Shown piece after piece: positions 38,042-47,731 of a stretch of 64,000 bases of DNA. The notes under the pieces were generated by a model. That model saw nothing but the letters and a program-made list of their open reading frames with translations, did no database searches and had not been told where the DNA came from. The DNA is from Psychrobacter sp. NG254 (GTDB taxonomy: Bacteria; Pseudomonadota; Gammaproteobacteria; Pseudomonadales; Moraxellaceae): assembly GCF_015277735.1 (NCBI RefSeq), contig NZ_JADHDA010000003.1, forward strand, positions 466,455 to 530,454. Direction: 5' to 3'. Both the position numbers and the translations under genes were made by a program. Every line of letters begins with the position of its first letter. The stretch's first letter is position 1.

Positions 38042-38671
38042 CTACCGCTGCGCCGTTTCTAACTGCTTGAGGGTATGATAGCCACCATGTATACGGGTAA
38101 AAATTGTAATAGCGCAAGCTGCGGCAAAAATACTGGCAAGCCATACAAAATGCTGTGGCCAAATGCAGAAGGCGATGAATAACACTATGGTTTCGGTGCC
38201 TTCAGTGAGGCCATTGAGGTAATAAAAGCTTTTATATTTAAACTGAGGCTTGTCTAGTGCAAACTTTTCTGCAGCGATTGCAAAGGCCAAAAAGCTCGAA
38301 CCTGTACCGATAAATGCCGCCAGTAGTAATGCACCTGCAATAGCGTTTTGTGCAGGATTGGCCAAGATAAATCCAAGCGGTACGGCTGCGTAAAACAGAA
38401 AGTCGAGGGTAATATCGAGATAACCGCCTGCACTTGAGCTTTGCTGTGCATATCGTGCCATCGCACCATCTAGCCCATCGAAAACACGATTGAGAATAAT
38501 CGCGGCCAATGCACCATACCATAGCTCAAATGCCAGTAGTGGCAGGGCCAGCATCCCAATCAAAAATCCCACTACCGTCAGCTGATCAGCAGTAACGCCG
38601 AGCTTATGCAATGTCGCTACTATTGGGGTTAGCAGCGGCTTGATAACGGGCGTGATAAACTTATCTAACAT
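38042..38671 (-). CDS. ynjF: CDP-alcohol phosphatidyltransferase (YnjF-like)
   Basis: The 209-residue membrane enzyme has the CDP-alcohol motif spread over DGLDGAMARYAQQSSSAGGYLDITLDF (D-G-x2-AR-x8-G-x3-D-x3-D, residues about 65-91). It has about 5-6 membrane helices. It would transfer a phosphoalcohol from a CDP-linked donor. The acceptor is unknown. In E. coli the ynjF gene also accompanies ynjBCD, so the gene set supports the name. Confidence 0.82.
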   Translation of the reverse strand: MLDKFITPVIKPLLTPIVATLHKLGVTADQLTVVGFLIGMLALPLLAFELWYGALAAIILNRVFDGLDGAMARYAQQSSSAGGYLDITLDFLFYAAVPLGFILANPAQNAIAGALLLAAFIGTGSSFLAFAIAAEKFALDKPQFKYKSFYYLNGLTEGTETIVLFIAFCIWPQHFVWLASIFAAACAITIFTRIHGGYHTLKQLETAQR

Positions 38672-38742
38672 GCGAGCTGCCTTTTGTATTTTGATACTTT
38701 GGTTTGGTATTTAGCGTTGATATTTGGCTTTGATACTCGAAA

Positions 38743-39375
38743 CTATCGTCCTACCTGAATAACCTTGCCATTTGCTGCTTCGGCATCGCTTTGATCGTGC
38801 GTGACCATGATAGCAGGCAACTTATGAGTACGAATTTGCTCAAACACCAATTGCCGCGTATCCATTCTCAGCTGGGTATCGAGCTTGCTAAAGGGCTCAT
38901 CAAGTAGTATCGCTTTGGGCTCACTCAGTAGCGTTCGTAGTAGGGCGACACGCGCTTGTTGACCGCCTGATAGGTTATCAGGGTGACGATCTCCCATCCC
39001 TTCTAATCCCACTTGAGCTAACGCCTGCGCTATTTTTTCAACTCGCTGCTTTTTATTTCCTTTTGGCATGGCAAAAGCAATGTTGCCCGCGACTGATAGG
39101 TGCGAGAACAGCAGGGCATCTTGATACAGCACACCAATACGGCGCAAATGTGCTGGCAGGTGAGTCACGTTTTCATCGTTCAACCAGACAGTACCAGACG
39201 CGGTAAAATCGCTCGCCAAAGTGCCTGTCAGCCAGTTTAGTAGACTGGACTTACCACTACCAGAAGGCCCCATCACGGTTAGAATGTCACCACCAGCGAT
39301 GTCTTCGTTGATACTCAATAACTGCTCGTTTTGACGAAACAGTTGTAAGTCTTTTATCTGTAAAGATGATGGCAT
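38743..39375 (-). CDS. ynjD: ABC transporter ATPase (YnjD-like)
   Basis: The 210-residue ABC ATPase is complete: Walker A GPSGSGKSS (about 35-43), Q-loop LYQDALLF, signature LSGGQQARVAL (about 135-145), Walker B AILLDEPFSKLD and the switch His in MVTHDQ. It energises the large permease encoded just upstream. Confidence 0.9.
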   Translation of the reverse strand: MPSSLQIKDLQLFRQNEQLLSINEDIAGGDILTVMGPSGSGKSSLLNWLTGTLASDFTASGTVWLNDENVTHLPAHLRRIGVLYQDALLFSHLSVAGNIAFAMPKGNKKQRVEKIAQALAQVGLEGMGDRHPDNLSGGQQARVALLRTLLSEPKAILLDEPFSKLDTQLRMDTRQLVFEQIRTHKLPAIMVTHDQSDAEAANGKVIQVGR

Positions 39376-39454
39376 CAGGAACCCTTTGGTTGCGTTTTTT
39401 AAGACTGATTATTTTAATGTTTGATAACGTTTGCTTTCGTTTATGATTAGCGTG

Positions 39455-41218
39455 CTATCGAGTGCCACTTCTAAAAAAGTATTTGGGTAGCATCCAAGCC
39501 AATACAAAACCGATGAGCGGTAGCGCCATTTGCATAATGGCATAGACAGCACTGGTACGCCTACTGGCGCCATTCGCCAGTGTCACTGCTTCCGTCGTGA
39601 TAGTGGCAATACGTCCGCCGCCCGCCAATAGAGTTGGTAAATACTGACCAAAGCTGATCGCTAGACCGAGAGCAATGGCAATCAAAATAGGGGCAAATAA
39701 CTGCGGCAGCTTTATCTGAAAGAATACCTTGATAGGGGCAGCGCCAAGGCTTGCGGCCACATGAGCAAAACGAGGATCTAGGCGTCGATAGCTACTGGCC
39801 AGTGATAAAAACACGTACGGCAGCACGAATAAAAGATGCGCAAATGCCACGTTAAAAAATGCTGACTGATGATTGGCCAACTGCTGTAACCATACTAAGC
39901 CAAACAGAAACGCAATACTTGGCACCAAGAGCGGTAAGTAAATAATAAAGCTGGTGAAGTGTGATAGTGGCTTAGCACTCAGTTGCTCAGCTTCCAAGCA
40001 TAACAAAGTCAGAAAAACAGCAAAGGCGGTACTGACGGCACCAATGCTAAGCGTATTGACCAATGGTGTGCTCATTTGGGTAAAGGCACTTTGAAAATGT
40101 AATAGCACAAATTGCTCTGGTAGCATCGCCGGAAACCGCCAAAATCCTGCAAATGCCCATAGTACAAGCCCAGCGAGCGACAATATCATAAAACCAATCA
40201 CGCCTACGGTAAGAATAGCGGTGATTTTTTGCCAGATAGCGTCTGCATAATGACGCTTGCCATTGATTGAAGAAACACTAAACATGGCTTTGATAGCTTT
40301 TTCGCCGCCCAGCCAAAAGCCGACTAAACCTGCTGTCAGTACAAGCTGTAATAATGCGCCTGCTGATGCTTTAATACGTAGGGTAAGATCGACATCGTTA
40401 AACCATTGTATGATAGATACAGCAAGCGTTGGCGGTGTATTAGGACCCAAGATCAATGGCATCTCGACACTTGCGCTGGCATAGGCAAGCACTGCTAAAA
40501 TCGGTAAACGTAGAAAAGGATATAACAGAGGCAAGACCGCCTTAAAAAAAGCAGTAATTGGGTAATAACCTAAATTGAGCGCAACGGTATATTGTTGACG
40601 CAGTTTTTTGCCAAGTTCAGGCTGAGCAAGCGCGCCCAAAGCCATTAATAGCAAAAACGGCAGCTCTTTTAAGGTTAAGCCTAAGATGATACTAATACCG
40701 TACGGATCATGCGGAAACATGCCATCGGGTGCCATCTCCCAACCAGTTAGCCACGGGGAGATGAGCCGTGCAAACATACCTGACGGCGCAATCAAAAACC
40801 CAACGGCAATGGCTGCAGCTGCATGAGGAATGACTAAGATGGGACTTAATAAATGCTCAATACGCTGCAACCAAACACTGTTAAAGAACGCGGCTAATAT
40901 CATCAGGGCAATGACAAAAGCAAGTAGGGTGCTGATAAGTCCTGTAGCGAGACTTAATGCAGCCATTTGCGTGATGCCAGGCGTTTGCCACAGGTCTATA
41001 AACCCTTGCAGGTTCAAGGTCGTTTTCTCTAAAGCAGGCACCCAGCTCAGGGCAGGCAGCAGTACACAGATTAGGCCACAGAGTACCGGCAGTATTAATA
41101 TGAGAATTAAGAGTTTGGGACTAAAGGATACGATACGCGTAAACAGATCTTTTTTCTCAAGCGTAATAGGTCTAAGGCTATCACCTTTTTTCGTTATTTT
41201 ATCAAAACCTTGGTTCAT
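39455..41218 (-). CDS. ynjC: ABC transporter permease, fused double type (YnjC-like)
   Basis: The product is about 587 residues with two binding-protein-dependent permease halves in one chain and about 12 membrane helices. The ATPase-contact loops are LGYYPITAFFKAVLP in the first half and LGAAPIKVFFQIKLP in the second. I chose the ATG at 41218, which overlaps the ynjB stop as ATGA, over the longer frame. This agrees with the fused YnjC of E. coli. The substrate is unknown; thiamine-like or sulfur compounds have been suggested for related systems. Confidence 0.87.
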   Translation of the reverse strand: MNQGFDKITKKGDSLRPITLEKKDLFTRIVSFSPKLLILILILPVLCGLICVLLPALSWVPALEKTTLNLQGFIDLWQTPGITQMAALSLATGLISTLLAFVIALMILAAFFNSVWLQRIEHLLSPILVIPHAAAAIAVGFLIAPSGMFARLISPWLTGWEMAPDGMFPHDPYGISIILGLTLKELPFLLLMALGALAQPELGKKLRQQYTVALNLGYYPITAFFKAVLPLLYPFLRLPILAVLAYASASVEMPLILGPNTPPTLAVSIIQWFNDVDLTLRIKASAGALLQLVLTAGLVGFWLGGEKAIKAMFSVSSINGKRHYADAIWQKITAILTVGVIGFMILSLAGLVLWAFAGFWRFPAMLPEQFVLLHFQSAFTQMSTPLVNTLSIGAVSTAFAVFLTLLCLEAEQLSAKPLSHFTSFIIYLPLLVPSIAFLFGLVWLQQLANHQSAFFNVAFAHLLFVLPYVFLSLASSYRRLDPRFAHVAASLGAAPIKVFFQIKLPQLFAPILIAIALGLAISFGQYLPTLLAGGGRIATITTEAVTLANGASRRTSAVYAIMQMALPLIGFVLAWMLPKYFFRSGTR

Positions 41219-42513
41219 GGACTCACCCCATAACGTGCTTGCCAGCCCTGCATGATGGCCTCCACCCAACTTGGATGCGGCTCACTCACTGTACGCTTGA
41301 CACTGTCAAAGGGCAGGGCGCTTGGATGAGGTTGCTTGGTTTTGAATAATGCTTGTTGTGCAGGGCTAAGCGTAGATTGGACCAGTACGGTTTTATCACC
41401 CCATACAGAAGGGGTTTGTTTTTTTGCTTGGGCTTCCGGACTCATCAAAAAGTTGGCTACCAATTGCGCTGCTTGAGAATGACTAGCGTTATAAGGAATG
41501 GCAACGAAATGAGTATTGCTTAAGCTGCCGTCACTCATCGCATAGCTGCGAATGCTTTCGGGTAAGTCATAACGCTGCACAGCCGCAGGAACCTCTGGTG
41601 CCGAAAAAGTAAAGGCGAGACTCAGATCCGTATCATCGACCAAGCGCCGCATCTGCGCGCCTGTCTGTACAAACTGCTCGCCATTACGCCATAAGGTTGG
41701 ATGAAAATCATCCAAAAACGCCCACAGCGGATCTAATACGAGCGCAGTATTTTCTTCAGTAGCCGGTAGACCTAATTGAGCGCTCGTATTCCTACCTGTA
41801 CTGGCATCTTGTTGCTCATGTAGCATGACTAAGACATATTTTAAGAAACTCATACCCAAAAAATCTGGCGGCTTTGGGTAGCTAAAACGGCCAGGGTTTT
41901 GTGCTGTCCAAGCGGTCAACTCATTTAGCGTTGTTGGCGGTTTACTGGTTGATAAGCTGTCGTAATAAAACGTCAGAGAGGCTTGTCCCCAGGGTGCTTC
42001 CATCCCATCGGTTGGTACACCAAAGTCAAAATTAACCGTTGGGTTGTTTTTCGGATCTGTCAGCGCAAAATTCGGCAGCTTGTTTGCCCATTGCTTAAGT
42101 AACAATGAGTTCTCACTCATGGTGGCAAAGTTAGCACCATTAATCCAGACCAAATCAACACTGCCTTGATCGTCATTATGAGCAGACTTTTCTGCGAGTA
42201 CCCGACTGACTGCTTCGCTGGTGTCGCTCAATTTAACATGGACTAAGTTGATATTATATTTATCATCAACTTGATCGGCGACCCACTGTAGATAAGCATT
42301 AATCTGTGGATCACCGCCCCATGCATAGAAATAAACGTCTTGATTGCTACCTTGGGCTTCTATCTGCTGCCAAGGTGATAGGTCTTGGCTAATATTAGCA
42401 GTAGTAGGTGATGCCGTGCTTGCTGATATACCAATACAAATGCTCATCACCATAGCGTAAGTGCTATAGCGCGTAAGACGTTTGAGCATCGGTAAAGCGG
42501 TAATAACGTGCAT
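41215..42513 (-). CDS. ynjB: ABC transporter periplasmic binding protein (YnjB-like)
   Basis: The 432-residue protein starts with an export signal (hydrophobic stretch about residues 17-34). The mature part has the extracellular solute-binding fold (VYFYAWGGDPQINAYLQWVAD, LVWINGANFATM, NPGRFSYPKPPDFLG). It is similar to E. coli YnjB and distantly to thiamine-binding TbpA. It delivers the ligand to the permease encoded next. The ATG at 42513 is preceded by ACGGAAA. Confidence 0.87.
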   Translation of the reverse strand: MHVITALPMLKRLTRYSTYAMVMSICIGISASTASPTTANISQDLSPWQQIEAQGSNQDVYFYAWGGDPQINAYLQWVADQVDDKYNINLVHVKLSDTSEAVSRVLAEKSAHNDDQGSVDLVWINGANFATMSENSLLLKQWANKLPNFALTDPKNNPTVNFDFGVPTDGMEAPWGQASLTFYYDSLSTSKPPTTLNELTAWTAQNPGRFSYPKPPDFLGMSFLKYVLVMLHEQQDASTGRNTSAQLGLPATEENTALVLDPLWAFLDDFHPTLWRNGEQFVQTGAQMRRLVDDTDLSLAFTFSAPEVPAAVQRYDLPESIRSYAMSDGSLSNTHFVAIPYNASHSQAAQLVANFLMSPEAQAKKQTPSVWGDKTVLVQSTLSPAQQALFKTKQPHPSALPFDSVKRTVSEPHPSWVEAIMQGWQARYGVSP

Positions 42514-42542
42514 TCAAGTTTCCGTTATGATTTAAATGTTAG

Positions 42543-42613
42543 TAAAGCCGGTAAAGATCTCGTAGTCTGCCATGTCAAACCAAACAGATACTACGAAATC
42601 TAAACCAGCTTTA
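42543..42613 (-). promoter_or_regulatory. Imperfect 24-base inverted repeat between two leftward genes
   Basis: Arms at 42543-42566 and 42590-42613 match at 20 of 24 positions. Two of the four mismatches become G-U pairs only in the leftward transcript, so the hairpin is likely an RNA structure of the - strand. No T-run follows, so it may be an mRNA stabiliser or a weak terminator upstream of the ynjB-like gene. Confidence 0.5.
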
Positions 42614-42681
42614 TTGGAGTCTTTTAGAGCTTTCCTACCAGTCGCATTATTTAACGATGCTTACCAGCAAACTGCCATTAA

Positions 42682-44835
42682 CTAACCGCGACGCCAAGTA
42701 TGGTATTTCTCCAGCCAGTTTAATACGGTCTCAGGGGCATGAGCACGTTTCCACTCACCAGCGGCATATTTGTTGCCTTCTGCCCAAGTAGGGTAGCTAT
42801 GAATGGTGCCCAATATTTTATTGAGACCCAGACCGTGTTTCATTGCTAATACAAACTCAGCGATTAGGTCGCCTGCATGTTCAGACACGACCGTCACACC
42901 CAATATTTTGTCTTTACCTTTTGGTGTGATGACTTTGATAAAGCCTTTAGCCGCGCTATCCGTAATGGCGCGATCGAGCTCTTCAAACTCAAAACGAGTA
43001 ATCTCGTAATCGATGCCTTTATCAATGGCCTCTTGCTCGTTAATACCGACACGAGCGACTTCTGGGTCGATAAACGTAACCCAAGGAATGACACGATAAT
43101 CTACTTTAAACTTCTTCAGATTACCAAACAGCCCATTCACTGCGGCGTACCAACCCTGATGGGCAGCGACATGAGTGAACTGGTAGGGACCGACGATATC
43201 GCCTGCGGCAAAAATATTGGGATATAACGTCTCTAGGTATTCGTTGGTTACGATGGTACGATTGGTTTCGATACCTAGCGCCTCTAAACCATAACCTTCT
43301 AGGCGTGCGCTACGACCAACGGCACAAAGTAGCTCATCATACTCGATATCGATTTCTGTTTCATTGTGTTTGACGATAATGTATTTTTTACCATCACGCA
43401 TCTCGCAGCGCATCGCTTGATGTGAGGTCAAAATATTGACGCCGCTATCAGTGAGCGATTGGTGAGCAAAGGTAGAGACTTCAAGATCTTCTTTACCCAT
43501 AATGCGATCGCTCATTTCAATTTGCGTCACATTAGAACCCAATCGAGCAAAGCTTTGAGCAAGCTCGCTACCGATTGGTCCACCGCCCAGTACGACAAGC
43601 TTTTTCGGGGCTTCTTCTAGCTCAGCAAACTTCGTCCATAGCGTGTCACTGGTTACGTATCCTGTTTCTTCTATGCCTGGCAGAGGCGGTACAAATGGAC
43701 GGGCGCCCGTGGCAATGACAATGGTACGCGCTGTTAGGGTCTGCATGCCGCCGTCATTCAGTTGAATCTCTACTGTCCACGGGTCAATCAATTTGGCATA
43801 GCCTTTGACCACATCGACGCCCAGATTGGTATAACGCTCAACGCTATCGTGCGGTGCGATATCAGCCACTACTTGCTGCACGCGTGCCATCACTTTTTTG
43901 AACGAAAACTGCGGTACGGTGTTCTCTAGACCGTAGTTTTCCCCATGACGAATTTGGTCAGCGATTTTTGCGCTCTTAATTATGGCTTTACTAGGTACAC
44001 AGCCATAATTGAGACAATCACCGCCCATCTCACCTGCTTCAATCAGTGTGACTTTTGCTTTGACGGCAGCAGCGATGTAGCTTGTGACCAATCCGCCAGC
44101 GCCTGCGCCAATCACAATCATATTGCGATCGAACTTTTTAGGTTTGGTGTGGTTTTTATAAACACGGCGCTTTTTAAACATGTTCAACACTCCTTTTGCT
44201 ATTAATGGGAAGAAACCTAATAACGCAAACGAGACAATTAAGTTGAAAGATAAAATACCCGATAAGCTGTCTATCTGTGCCAGCTGTGTCCCTGCATTGA
44301 CGAAGACAAACGTTCCAGCCAGCATACCGATTTGACTGACCCAGTAATAAGTCCATGTTTTAATAGACGTTACACCCATCAATAGGTTAATCAAAAAGAA
44401 TGGAAATATGGGTACCAGACGTAAGGTAAATAAATAAAACCCACCTTCTTTTTCGACGCCTGCATCAATAGCTGCCAACCGCTCAGGAAAGCGCTGTTTG
44501 ATGGTGTCACGCAGTAGATATCGCGATGCCAAGAAAGCAATCGTAGCACCAATACTCGATGCAAATGAGGCAACGAGTAAGCCCTGAACCAAACCAAATA
44601 GTGCACCCGCGGCTAGCGTCAAAATCGCAGCGCCTGGTAAGGAGAGGGCAGTGACGACAACATATAGTAAGAAAAACCCACCGATAATCAATAGCGGTGA
44701 CTGCGCTTTGTATTCATTAAATTGCGCCATCGACCCTTTTAAGCCATCAAGCGTCAATAATTGATTTAGGTCAAAGTAAAAAAAGCTTGCCGCTAATATC
44801 AATATTAATAGTATTAAAAATATTCTTTTAATCAT
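42682..44835 (-). CDS. Fusion of TVP38/DedA-type membrane domain and flavin disulfide reductase
   Basis: Residues 1-225 form a membrane domain of the TVP38/TMEM64 (VTT) type: GAAILTLAAGALFG, then FLLRLVPIFPFFLINLLMG-like FTLRLVPIFPFFLINLLMGVTSI. From about residue 235 the rest is a full dihydrolipoamide-dehydrogenase/mercuric-reductase type enzyme. It has FAD loop GAGAGGL, redox disulfide GGDCLNYGCVPSK, NAD loop GGGPIGSEL, second FAD motif AAGDIVG and the C-terminal HSYPTW base region. A membrane-bound NAD(P)H thiol or metal oxidoreductase is likely. Substrate is unknown. I place the start at ATG 44835 (717 residues). The longer TTG form is less likely. Confidence 0.85.
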   Translation of the reverse strand: MIKRIFLILLILILAASFFYFDLNQLLTLDGLKGSMAQFNEYKAQSPLLIIGGFFLLYVVVTALSLPGAAILTLAAGALFGLVQGLLVASFASSIGATIAFLASRYLLRDTIKQRFPERLAAIDAGVEKEGGFYLFTLRLVPIFPFFLINLLMGVTSIKTWTYYWVSQIGMLAGTFVFVNAGTQLAQIDSLSGILSFNLIVSFALLGFFPLIAKGVLNMFKKRRVYKNHTKPKKFDRNMIVIGAGAGGLVTSYIAAAVKAKVTLIEAGEMGGDCLNYGCVPSKAIIKSAKIADQIRHGENYGLENTVPQFSFKKVMARVQQVVADIAPHDSVERYTNLGVDVVKGYAKLIDPWTVEIQLNDGGMQTLTARTIVIATGARPFVPPLPGIEETGYVTSDTLWTKFAELEEAPKKLVVLGGGPIGSELAQSFARLGSNVTQIEMSDRIMGKEDLEVSTFAHQSLTDSGVNILTSHQAMRCEMRDGKKYIIVKHNETEIDIEYDELLCAVGRSARLEGYGLEALGIETNRTIVTNEYLETLYPNIFAAGDIVGPYQFTHVAAHQGWYAAVNGLFGNLKKFKVDYRVIPWVTFIDPEVARVGINEQEAIDKGIDYEITRFEFEELDRAITDSAAKGFIKVITPKGKDKILGVTVVSEHAGDLIAEFVLAMKHGLGLNKILGTIHSYPTWAEGNKYAAGEWKRAHAPETVLNWLEKYHTWRRG

Positions 44836-45078
44836 GGAAAATCCGGCCAAATAAGGGAGCAAAGGCTAAAATCGTAGTTATTACTCAGACTGTAGAATAC
44901 TCATCATCTGAATAACTAAACTTAAGTAACAATATTTGAGTAACGTGGCGATCAAATCGAATTGTCTGAATCGCTTAACTACGATAAAAAATTTAAGTCG
45001 GCAGTCTTAATAGTATATAAATTATGTCTTGTTGTCTGATGTTTATACTACTGTAGCAATAAGCACTGCTATCGACGT

Positions 45079-45483
45079 TTATACTGGGAGATTATTTTTA
45101 CCCAATGTTAGGGTGTCATAGTCTCTCATTAAGAACAGTGCCAAACAGGCTGCCAGCATTGGCCATGCCGCAAAGAACAGCAAGTTATCAAAAGGCGTTA
45201 GATAAAGACCAAAAGAGGCAAATGTAGAAGCGGCATGTAGTAATAAAATGATGCCGTAGGTCCATTTTTTGAATAAACCCATGACAAATGAGAAGATAAG
45301 AATGATTTGTAAGCTACCAATGGCGTAAACAATACTGGTGCCTAAGCCTTCTAGTGCATAAAATTTAGCAAATACATTGGCGGTGTGCTCAGGGTTTATA
45401 AATTTGTCGAGCGTCCAAAAAAAGAACACAATGAAGATACCAAGGCGAAGCAATAATAGGGAAAGGGGTAGGTGTTTTGGCAT
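45079..45483 (-). CDS. DoxX-like small membrane protein
   Basis: The 134-residue protein has four membrane helices and a DoxX-like start (LLLLRLGIFIVFFFWTLDKFINPE). DoxX-family proteins are linked to quinone or thiosulfate redox chemistry and to stress responses. No substrate can be inferred. It lies upstream of the TVP38-flavoprotein gene in the same direction but 240 bases away. Confidence 0.7.
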   Translation of the reverse strand: MPKHLPLSLLLLRLGIFIVFFFWTLDKFINPEHTANVFAKFYALEGLGTSIVYAIGSLQIILIFSFVMGLFKKWTYGIILLLHAASTFASFGLYLTPFDNLLFFAAWPMLAACLALFLMRDYDTLTLGKNNLPV

Positions 45484-45824
45484 AAATAATCTCTTGTTGA
45501 GAAAAACTGAAAGTGAATTGAAACAAGCTAAGCAAATAAAACGGGCACTATGGCACTGGACTATCAGATAGCAAACACAGGTAAAATACGAACAATATTG
45601 AGTGATTACTCAAAAACAAACAAAGTATTACCACCAGAAGTGCTAAAAACGCATTGTAGTGGTTATTGAATGGCTGTTCAAGTTGATATATTCAAATTAG
45701 GGCAATTAGAGGATTGAGTTACCTTTTTCGACCAAACCAGCAATACTGGCTTAAAGGAGGCCGACTCTAGGTACGTTTTATGGGATAGGCTGATACAAAA
45801 TATGGTGGTAAATAACGAGACCAA
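45484..45824. other. Intergenic stretch without a supported gene
   Basis: This is about 340 bases between the DoxX-like gene and the polysaccharide locus. It has short interrupted frames only. A stretch near 45725-45820 could be a coding fossil, but I cannot name it. It is followed by the perfect inverted repeat at 45825. Confidence 0.35.
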
Positions 45825-45872
45825 TGATAAGAACCCCACATAGAGTAGGCACTCTATGTGGGGTTCTTATCA
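45825..45872. terminator. Perfect 22-base inverted repeat (terminator-type hairpin) ending the polysaccharide locus
   Basis: Arms 45825-45846 and 45851-45872 are perfect complements around a 4-base AGGC loop, with central TAGAGT / ACTCTA. It sits downstream of the last leftward gene of the polysaccharide locus. No long T-run follows, but the stem is very stable. Confidence 0.7.
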
Positions 45873-45928
45873 AATGATCATTTATGCTCTGTAATGTTCA
45901 ACGGATTTAGGATACTTGGTGAGCGGTG

Positions 45929-47176
45929 TTACCGCGAACCGAAACCCGTAAAGGTCGTATGAATGGTCCTAAAGAAAATCAGTAAATCCAATGTGAATGA
46001 TATGTGCTTTATATAGTAAAAATCATATTCAATTTTCAATTTGGTTTCTTCTGCACCAGTTGCATACCCTTGATTGACTTGAGCCCAACCAGATATACCA
46101 GGTTTTACAATATGACGATAATTGAAAAAAGGCACTTGTTGCTCAAGCTTAAGGGCAAAATCAATAAACTCAGCTCTAGGACCGATAAGACTCATTTCAC
46201 CTCTAATGACATTTAGGAACTGAGGAAGCTCATCCACTCTCGTTTTACGGATGAATCGACCAACTTTGGTAATACGATCATCGTTATCTACGGTTAAGAC
46301 TTCCTTCGCCTTTTCACGCATACTACGGAATTTATAAACTTTGATAGCCTTTCCTCGGTGCCCAACTCGTAGTTGGGTATAGAAAACCTTACCATTGTCT
46401 TCAAGTTTAATCGCGATTGCCGTAAATAGGCAAATGATGAGAGTGGCTGGCAATAGCGCTAAAATAATTAAAAAATCAAAGCAATATTTTATCAACATAT
46501 AGTTTTCACAAGGCAAGAGAGAGCCGAGCTCATTCTCATACATATGGTTGATTTTAACTCTACCAGTCAGTGACTCACGAATATGACGATGATGATATAC
46601 CGGTATACCTTGCAAAGTCTTATGAGCAATAAACTCCTGCCAGTCATCAGTCAAATCATAACTATGAAGGTCTGCCACTATACCGTTTACGTTCTTAGCT
46701 AGAGTCGTTGTGTCTAATTTTAACCACTCGGCAGACGGTACTTGTTCGGGCATGTCTATGGCTCTTCCTATTGGAATATAGGCAAGCGTTTGTACTTTAT
46801 AATAACGGTTAATGATATTGACAATGAAGATATAACTGAGCAAGCATATGCTACTGATAAAATAATAGATCAAGTAAAATGGAAAGTAACTTGCTTCAGC
46901 CAGCCCAAATACGATAGCAAACCAGAAAATGAAAACAGGAATTATGTAAGAAGTAGAATTAATGCCTGGAAACTGATGTATCAAATTCAGAGTAAATAAA
47001 GTCAATAAGGTAAGCATACCGCTTGCAATAATATTGAACGTACTGGTCTTATTAAGCCCTTGGTCTAGGTAGCCCCAGTCTAAAAATATATACGGAATCC
47101 AATTGCACAGTAACAAACCTACAAATATCTGAACCGGTAAAAACTTTAAAGATACTAAGATTCTTTTATTGAACAT
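45929..47176 (-). CDS. Initiating sugar-phosphate transferase (WcaJ/WbaP type)
   Basis: The 415-residue polyprenyl-phosphate glycosylphosphotransferase has N-terminal membrane helices (about 1-125) and a middle CoA-binding-like part. Its C-terminal bacterial sugar transferase domain contains VYKFRSMRE, KVGRFIRKTRVDELPQFLNVIRGEMSLIGPRAE and HIVKPGISGWAQVNQGYA. It loads the first sugar phosphate onto undecaprenyl phosphate at the inner membrane. It is the most distal gene of the leftward locus. A run of 9-base repeats lies 91 bases upstream of it. Confidence 0.92.
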   Translation of the reverse strand: MFNKRILVSLKFLPVQIFVGLLLCNWIPYIFLDWGYLDQGLNKTSTFNIIASGMLTLLTLFTLNLIHQFPGINSTSYIIPVFIFWFAIVFGLAEASYFPFYLIYYFISSICLLSYIFIVNIINRYYKVQTLAYIPIGRAIDMPEQVPSAEWLKLDTTTLAKNVNGIVADLHSYDLTDDWQEFIAHKTLQGIPVYHHRHIRESLTGRVKINHMYENELGSLLPCENYMLIKYCFDFLIILALLPATLIICLFTAIAIKLEDNGKVFYTQLRVGHRGKAIKVYKFRSMREKAKEVLTVDNDDRITKVGRFIRKTRVDELPQFLNVIRGEMSLIGPRAEFIDFALKLEQQVPFFNYRHIVKPGISGWAQVNQGYATGAEETKLKIEYDFYYIKHISFTLDLLIFFRTIHTTFTGFGSR

Positions 47177-47266
47177 AAATAAATTCTTTCACTCTGAGAT
47201 CACTGGAGATTGGGAAAAACTCGACAATTATAACGTATATATAAAATAAAAGAACGGTAATTATTC

Positions 47267-47319
47267 AGTAACATAAGTAACATAAGTAACATAAGTAACA
47301 TAAGTAACATAAGTAACAT
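47267..47319. repeat. 9-base tandem repeat (AGTAACATA, about 6 copies)
   Basis: AGTAACATA is repeated perfectly from 47267 to 47319 (5.9 units). It lies upstream of the initiating transferase gene, in its likely promoter region. Such arrays change length by slippage. Confidence 0.9.
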
Positions 47320-47344
47320 TTTACCAAAGATTGTCTATAGTTAA

Positions 47345-47731
47345 TTATTTATAAGATCGATACAGCCCATATCATGAAATAGTTTAGGTAGATTAGTCTC
47401 CATCCATCCTTGGCATAGAAACTTAGCCTATACCTATTTTTCTCGATAAGGTTCAAATCACGGCTACAAGTTGGTATAGATAACAGACGATGACTATCTC
47501 TATTGAGTAATCTTTGAACGTGTTTATAAAAGCTTATCACTCAGGCGTGGCCTTCGTCTTGCGCTCGGGCAAAACACTACCTTGCTTAAGCCTGAAATCA
47601 GTGTGTATTTGCACCAATCGTAGAAGATGTCACCATTAATATTTTTATCAAAGTAATTCAGTACTAATAGCGTCTTTGCATAGAAAGCACCAATGACGTT
47701 AGTACGCTTTTTTGCTTGCCAGTTGTAATCA
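47345..47731 (-). pseudogene. Decayed IS630-family transposase
   Basis: On the - strand, pieces in different frames read as an IS630 transposase. RTNVIGAFYAKTLLVLNYF plus NINGDIFYDWCKY match the catalytic-domain middle. After frameshifts, IPTCSRDLNLIEKNRY matches the usual LPxYSPDLNPIExxW motif, followed by a short tail. Several stops and shifts show it is dead. It marks this spot as an insertion hot spot in the polysaccharide locus. Confidence 0.7.

Noticed and set aside
47267..47319. Possible CRISPR array
   Set aside because: The units are 9 bases with no spacers, so it is a plain tandem repeat.
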